Of a DNA stretch of 33,364 nt, positions 29,988 through 33,364 are shown in pieces. Within the stretch, counting starts at the first letter, position 1. Each line of letters begins with the position of its first letter. This DNA comes from JAGTRB01 sp037439685 (lineage in GTDB: Archaea; Thermoproteota; Bathyarchaeia; TCS64): assembly GCA_037439685.1 (NCBI GenBank), contig JBBIVO010000011.1:1-33364 (forward strand), given 5' to 3'. Made by a program: the position numbers and the translations under genes. The notes beneath the pieces were generated by a model. That model was not told where the DNA came from. It saw nothing but the letters and a program-made list of their open reading frames with translations, and ran no database searches.

Positions 29988-31187
29988 TTAATGGGCTTTG
30001 AAGTGCTCCTTCGCCCTCCTCAGGTTTTGAGGCTCGGAGAGGAGGCCGACGGCGGTCATGGCGAGGGCCTTCGCCCCTATTATCATCGCCTCAAGCCCAG
30101 TTTGGGTGATGGAGGCCTGGGCGAACTCCCTGCTGTGGCCTGGAACCCCCTCCTCGGCTATCTTTATGTAGCCCTCCGCGGCTGGGGTTCTCCTAGATAC
30201 GTCCCCGAAGTCTGTGGAGGCCAGGGGCAATCCCCTCATGGACTCCACGAGGTCTTCGATATCCGCGCCTAGGGCCTTTAGGTTCCTCCATAGAAGCTCG
30301 GATAGGGGCTCGTTCAGTTTAACGGCGCTGTACAGCCTCTTCTTGGTCACCTTCACCTTTGCTCCCATGGCCAATGCGGCCCCCTCGGCGCACCTCTCAA
30401 CCCTCTCAACCATCTTCTCCAGGTACTCCTCGTCGCTGCTCCTCACCCCGAAGTCGCATACGGCCCTATCTGGGATGATGTTTGAGGCCACTCCCCCCTC
30501 CGAGATTATCCCGTGGATGACGAGGTTCGCGTCCCTCCTCGCCTCCTGCCTCAACATGTGGGTGGCTATGTAGGCCAGGGTGGCGGCGTTGAGGGCGTTG
30601 ATCCCCTCGTGGGGGGAGGCGGCTGCGTGGGAGGTCCTCCCCTCGAACTCCATCCTAACCGTCCATATGCCCAGGGATGGGTTTCCGACGCTCCACCTCG
30701 TCGAGGGATGGACCATTAGGGCTGCATCGACCGTATCCCAGAACCCCTTCTCGGCCATTATGACCTTACTCCCCGCGCTCGGCCCGTGCCCCTCCTCTGC
30801 GGGGGTCCCAACCACTAGGATCTCCCCATCCAACCTCGCCATGACCCTGCTCACAGCTATCGCTGCTCCGAGGGCGGAGGATGCTATGAGGTTGTGGCCG
30901 CATCCATGGCCTATTCCGGGAAGGGCATCGTACTCGGCCAACAGGGCGATCCTAGGCCCTTCCCCCCTCCCCCTATATGAGGCGAGGAAGGCGGTTGGCA
31001 TGCCCATAAAGCCCCTCTCAACCCTGAAGCCCCGATCCTCGAGCTCCCTTGTCAGAAGCTCTGCAGCCCTGAACTCCTCGCTCCCAAGCTCTGGATTCTC
31101 ATATAGCCAGAGGCTTATCCCGCAGAGCCTCCCCCTCTCCTCCTCCACCGCCTCCTGGACGAGGCGCTTTAGATCCTCCATCGCCAT
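29988..31187 (-). CDS. M20 family metallo-amidohydrolase (AbgB/ACY1L2-like)
   Basis: A 399-residue di-metal hydrolase. GHGCGHNLIASS (93-104) gives the ligand His pair, TPAEEGHGPSAGS (128-140) the catalytic and ligand Glu, MVHPS (158-162) another His, and SHAAASPHEGINALNA the dimerisation/lid domain. The STDFGDVSRR region completes the site. The GHGCGHN and PAEEG spellings point to the amidohydrolase branch that includes p-aminobenzoyl-glutamate hydrolase subunit B and peptidase M20 domain-containing protein 2. The substrate is probably an N-acyl amino acid or dipeptide. The start is ATG 31187. Confidence 0.85.
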   Translation of the reverse strand: MAMEDLKRLVQEAVEEERGRLCGISLWLYENPELGSEEFRAAELLTRELEDRGFRVERGFMGMPTAFLASYRGRGEGPRIALLAEYDALPGIGHGCGHNLIASSALGAAIAVSRVMARLDGEILVVGTPAEEGHGPSAGSKVIMAEKGFWDTVDAALMVHPSTRWSVGNPSLGIWTVRMEFEGRTSHAAASPHEGINALNAATLAYIATHMLRQEARRDANLVIHGIISEGGVASNIIPDRAVCDFGVRSSDEEYLEKMVERVERCAEGAALAMGAKVKVTKKRLYSAVKLNEPLSELLWRNLKALGADIEDLVESMRGLPLASTDFGDVSRRTPAAEGYIKIAEEGVPGHSREFAQASITQTGLEAMIIGAKALAMTAVGLLSEPQNLRRAKEHFKAH

Positions 31188-31268
31188 CAGGCTTATTTAT
31201 CCCCTTCAGGATAAGACCTTTTCTGCTCTACCTGGCGAGGTTCTAGCCTCGGGAAGCCTCTGCTCTCA

Positions 31269-31772
31269 CTAGTATATGGAGACCTTGGCTACTCCCCTAA
31301 CCCTTAAGAACTCGGGGATGAGCTCTCCCGGGATCTTCCTGTCGGCTATGAGGGTGAGCTTCGGCTCTGGGGATAGCTCGGGGTCGTCGGTGATCGCCTG
31401 CCTTATGCTTATCCCCCTCTCGGCCAGGATCATGGCCGAGTTTGCCAGTATGCCCGGGAGCCGCGCATCTACCGGGGTTATCTCGACAACCCCCAGGCCG
31501 AGATGCCTGGCTATCTCCTTGAGGGAGTGGCCTGCCGACCTTAACCCCTCGAATATCGTGCGGAGCTCTCTGTTTGCCTCTATGGCGGCCAAGGTCTCGC
31601 CAACGGTTCTCCTATCAACTCCCACCGCCCTCGCTATCCTCACCGAGGGGATCTCCACCTCGTTCAGGTAGATCCTGCCCCCTTTAACGGTCAGGCCCTT
31701 CTCCACCAGGATACGGGCCACCCTCAGCCTCTCGGGGTAGCCCTCCAGGTGCCTCCTTATGGACTCCCACAA
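31269..31772 (-). CDS. TrpY-like HTH-ACT transcriptional regulator
   Basis: A protein of about 167 residues from TTG 31772 (WESIRRHLEGYPERLRVARI). The longer frame from ATG 31838 would translate the operator itself and begins upstream of the TATA box at 31806-31813, so I reject that start. The N-terminal half has a helix-turn-helix (IPSVRIARAVGVDRRTVGET). The C-terminal half is an ACT-like domain (VVEITPVDARLPGILANSAM, ISIRQAITDD), which binds amino acids. This is the architecture of TrpY, the tryptophan-sensing repressor of Methanothermobacter. It is divergent from trpB2 across TGTACA boxes, which supports the role and suggests self-repression. Confidence 0.75.
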   Translation of the reverse strand: MWESIRRHLEGYPERLRVARILVEKGLTVKGGRIYLNEVEIPSVRIARAVGVDRRTVGETLAAIEANRELRTIFEGLRSAGHSLKEIARHLGLGVVEITPVDARLPGILANSAMILAERGISIRQAITDDPELSPEPKLTLIADRKIPGELIPEFLRVRGVAKVSIY

Positions 31773-31822
31773 CCCCGCTCTTATGTACCCTCTTGCGCAG
31801 TAAAGCTTAAATATGTTCACTG

Positions 31823-31847
31823 TGTACACTTTGTACATATAAGTACA
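31823..31847. promoter_or_regulatory. TRP-box operator: three GTAC-centred repeats around the trpB2 TATA box
   Basis: TGTACA occurs at 31823-31828 and 31832-31837, and a related AGTACA at 31842-31847; the GTAC cores are 9 and 10 bases apart. The trpB2 TATA box (TATAAG, 31838-31843) is sandwiched between boxes 2 and 3. The minus-strand TATA of the regulator (31806-31813) is 9 bases from box 1. TrpY in Methanothermobacter is known to bind TGTACA sites, so this looks like its operator controlling both genes. Confidence 0.75.
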
Positions 31848-31870
31848 AAAAAGTTCGGAAGTGAATTTAA

Positions 31871-33229
31871 ATGGGTATTAAGGATCAGAAGGATGAGGGC
31901 TTCATATACCTTGACGCAGATGAGATCCCAACCTCATGGTACAACGTCCAGGCGGATCTCCCAGAGCCGCTCCCTCCACCCCTTGATCCTACGACGCTGA
32001 AGCCCATCGAGCCCAGGATGCTGGAGAGGATATTCGCGAGGGAGCTGATAAGGCAGGAGGTCTCGACGGAGAGGTATGTGAAGATCCCCGAGGAGGTCTT
32101 GGAGGCCTATCTGAGGCTTCCCAGGCCTACCCCCCTCTACAGGGCCAGGAGGCTCGAGAGGTTACTGAAGACCCCGGCGAAGATATTCTTCAAGTGTGAG
32201 GGCTTCAGCCCGACCGGGAGCCATAAGGCCAACACCGCCCTCGCCCAGGCCTATTACAACCGGGAGCAGGGGGTTGAGAGGCTGGTCACCGAGACCGGCG
32301 CAGGGCAGTGGGGGACCGCCCTAGCCTTCGCCTGCTCGATATTCGGCTTGAGGTGCAGGATATACATGGTCAGGGTGAGCTATCATCAGAAGCCTGGGAG
32401 GAGGATCATAGCCCAGCTCTACGGGGCTGAGATCTTCCCCTCTCCAAGCGATCAGACGGGTTTCGGAAGGAAGCTGTTGATGGAGGATCCAAGCCATCCT
32501 GGAACCCTGGGAATAGCCATAAGCGAGGCGATAGAGGACACCCTGAAAAGCGAGGATACCAGGTACTCCCTGGGCTCGGTTTTAAACCACGTCCTCCTCC
32601 ACCAGACCATCGTAGGCCTGGAGGCCAAGAGGCAGTTCGAGGAGATCGGCGAGTATCCCAACACGGTCTGCGGATGCATAGGAGGGGGCTCAAACTACGC
32701 GGGCTTCTCATACCCCTTCATGATGGAGAGGCTTAAGGGAAGGGCTGAGACGGAGTTCGTAGCATGCGAGTCCAGGGCAGTGCCCCACACCACGAGGGGT
32801 ATCTACGCCTACGACTATGGCGACACCGCCAAGATGACCCCCCTCCTCAAGATGCTCACCCTAGGCCATGGTTACCACTGCCCCCCGATCCACGCTGGGG
32901 GCCTGAGATACCACGGGATGGCCCCATCGATATCATACCTCATAGAGAAGGGGTATATGCGCTCAGTCGCATATCACCAGAACGAGGTCTTCGAGGCCGC
33001 CAGGACCCTAGCACGGACCGAGGGGCTGATAGCAGCTCCGGAGACGGCCCACAGCCTAAAGTTCGTGATAGATGAGGCCCTGAGATGCAGGAAGACCGGG
33101 GAGGAGAAGGTCATCGCCATGAACTACAGCGGACATGGGCTCCTGGACCTCAGCGCCTATGAGCAGTACCTGGAGGGGAGGCTTGTCGACTACGAACCCG
33201 AAAATATAGAGCTCCCACCAAATAGTTGA
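31871..33229 (+). CDS. trpB2: Tryptophan synthase beta-like protein TrpB2
   Basis: A PLP enzyme of fold type II, 452 residues. It has the Schiff-base Lys 119 in SPTGSHKANTA, ETGAGQWGTALA (141-152) with the catalytic Glu, and the phosphate-binding loop GGGSN (271-275). The N-terminal extension (about 45 residues before RMLERIF) and HPGTLGIAISEAIEDT are TrpB2 traits, distinct from TrpB1, which pairs with TrpA. Some archaeal TrpB2 enzymes use O-phosphoserine rather than serine with indole. The ATG at 31871 is about 30 bases from the TATA box, nearly leaderless. A probable serine-kinase gene overlaps its stop. Confidence 0.95.
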   Translation: MGIKDQKDEGFIYLDADEIPTSWYNVQADLPEPLPPPLDPTTLKPIEPRMLERIFARELIRQEVSTERYVKIPEEVLEAYLRLPRPTPLYRARRLERLLKTPAKIFFKCEGFSPTGSHKANTALAQAYYNREQGVERLVTETGAGQWGTALAFACSIFGLRCRIYMVRVSYHQKPGRRIIAQLYGAEIFPSPSDQTGFGRKLLMEDPSHPGTLGIAISEAIEDTLKSEDTRYSLGSVLNHVLLHQTIVGLEAKRQFEEIGEYPNTVCGCIGGGSNYAGFSYPFMMERLKGRAETEFVACESRAVPHTTRGIYAYDYGDTAKMTPLLKMLTLGHGYHCPPIHAGGLRYHGMAPSISYLIEKGYMRSVAYHQNEVFEAARTLARTEGLIAAPETAHSLKFVIDEALRCRKTGEEKVIAMNYSGHGLLDLSAYEQYLEGRLVDYEPENIELPPNS

Positions 33230-33364
33230 AGGAAAGGAGAGGTTCGACCGGTAAGGTGGAGCCAGGAGATCGGCCAGAATCGGAATACAGGATATTCCTC
33301 CTCCCCATCGAGGACCTAAAGCCCCACGAGAAAGGTTGCCCCCTATACCTTGAGCTCATAAGAG
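33226..33364 (+). CDS. ParB/SerK-fold protein, 3' end outside window (possible serine kinase)
   Basis: Only about 46 codons are visible. The start is TTG 33226, overlapping the trpB2 stop (TTGA), or GTG 33256. YRIFLLPIEDLKPHEKGCPL followed by YLELI resembles the beginning of ParB/sulfiredoxin-fold domains, where (V/I)xxLxPHE precedes a helix. The archaeal free-serine kinase SerK has this fold and a similar KPHE opening. SerK makes O-phosphoserine, the substrate some TrpB2 enzymes prefer, so the overlap with trpB2 fits. Other ParB-like proteins cannot be excluded until the rest is seen. Confidence 0.5.
   Translation, partial: MKERRGSTGKVEPGDRPESEYRIFLLPIEDLKPHEKGCPLYLELIR

Noticed and set aside
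31773..31838. ATG 31838 as the start of the TrpY-like gene
   Set aside because: It lies inside the TGTACA operator and upstream of the gene's own TATA box; family N-termini begin at WESIRRHLE (TTG 31772).
1..33364. CRISPR array, rRNA genes, insertion sequence with intact transposase
   Set aside because: No regularly spaced repeats, no rRNA-like sequence and no transposase motifs were seen.

Overview
The window is archaeal chromosomal DNA. The evidence is two tandem thermosome genes, Cbf5 pseudouridine synthase, an archaeal two-domain Sua5, a TrpY-like regulator next to trpB2, a KaiC/RAD55-type ATPase, a PriS-like primase and a type IV pilus (archaellum-like) locus. Many genes have an archaeal TATA box about 25 bases before a leaderless start, others a GGAGG/GGTGA ribosome-binding site, and TTG starts are common. 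Genes are GC-rich with AGG-dominated arginine codons, and anaerobic ribonucleotide reductase is present. This suits an anaerobic, probably thermophilic TACK-group archaeon. A Bathyarchaeia-like lineage is my guess, not a proof.

Layout. 1-6780 (+): pilus or secretion operon with a FlaJ/TadC-like membrane platform and five single-anchor pilin-like proteins, the last carrying three InlB-type B-repeats. 6800-8604 (+): KaiC-like ATPase overlapping a PriS-like AEP protein, behind a promoter with an inverted repeat. 8811-10784: DUF5131 CX3CX2C protein (+) and an M19 dipeptidase homologue (-) lacking key metal ligands. 10803-13503: AT-richer, gene-poor stretch with one secreted metalloprotease and clustered palindromes. 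13504-15860: Sua5 (-), and a CcdA-like antitoxin ORF running into an antisense tRNA-Gln. 15861-19005 (-): frameshifted RsmC-like methyltransferase and Cbf5 interrupted by a 519-residue intein. 19173-21648 (-): small membrane protein, conserved protein of unknown function, CARF-like winged-helix regulator. 21865-24373 (+): glutaredoxin-like protein and NrdD. 24528-27851 (-): two thermosome subunits, one with a degraded ATPase site. 27985-28603 (+): acylphosphatase and a small winged-helix protein. 28952-29916 (-): DsrE/F/H (TusD/C/B)-like cluster. 29988-31187 (-): M20 amidohydrolase. 31269-33364: TrpY-like repressor (-) divergent from trpB2 (+), three TGTACA-type boxes between them, and the start of a ParB-fold (possibly serine kinase) gene overlapping the trpB2 stop.

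Most notable: (1) an intein at the RKL/C junction of Cbf5 whose two homing-endonuclease acidic residues are gone; (2) a thermosome subunit that has lost the catalytic Asp and the GDGTT motif while exchanging sequence with its intact neighbour; (3) a compact TrpY / TRP-box / trpB2 / candidate serine-kinase module that could make tryptophan from O-phosphoserine; (4) a KaiC-AEP primase pair; (5) an antitoxin-like gene whose C-terminus is encoded antisense to tRNA-Gln.
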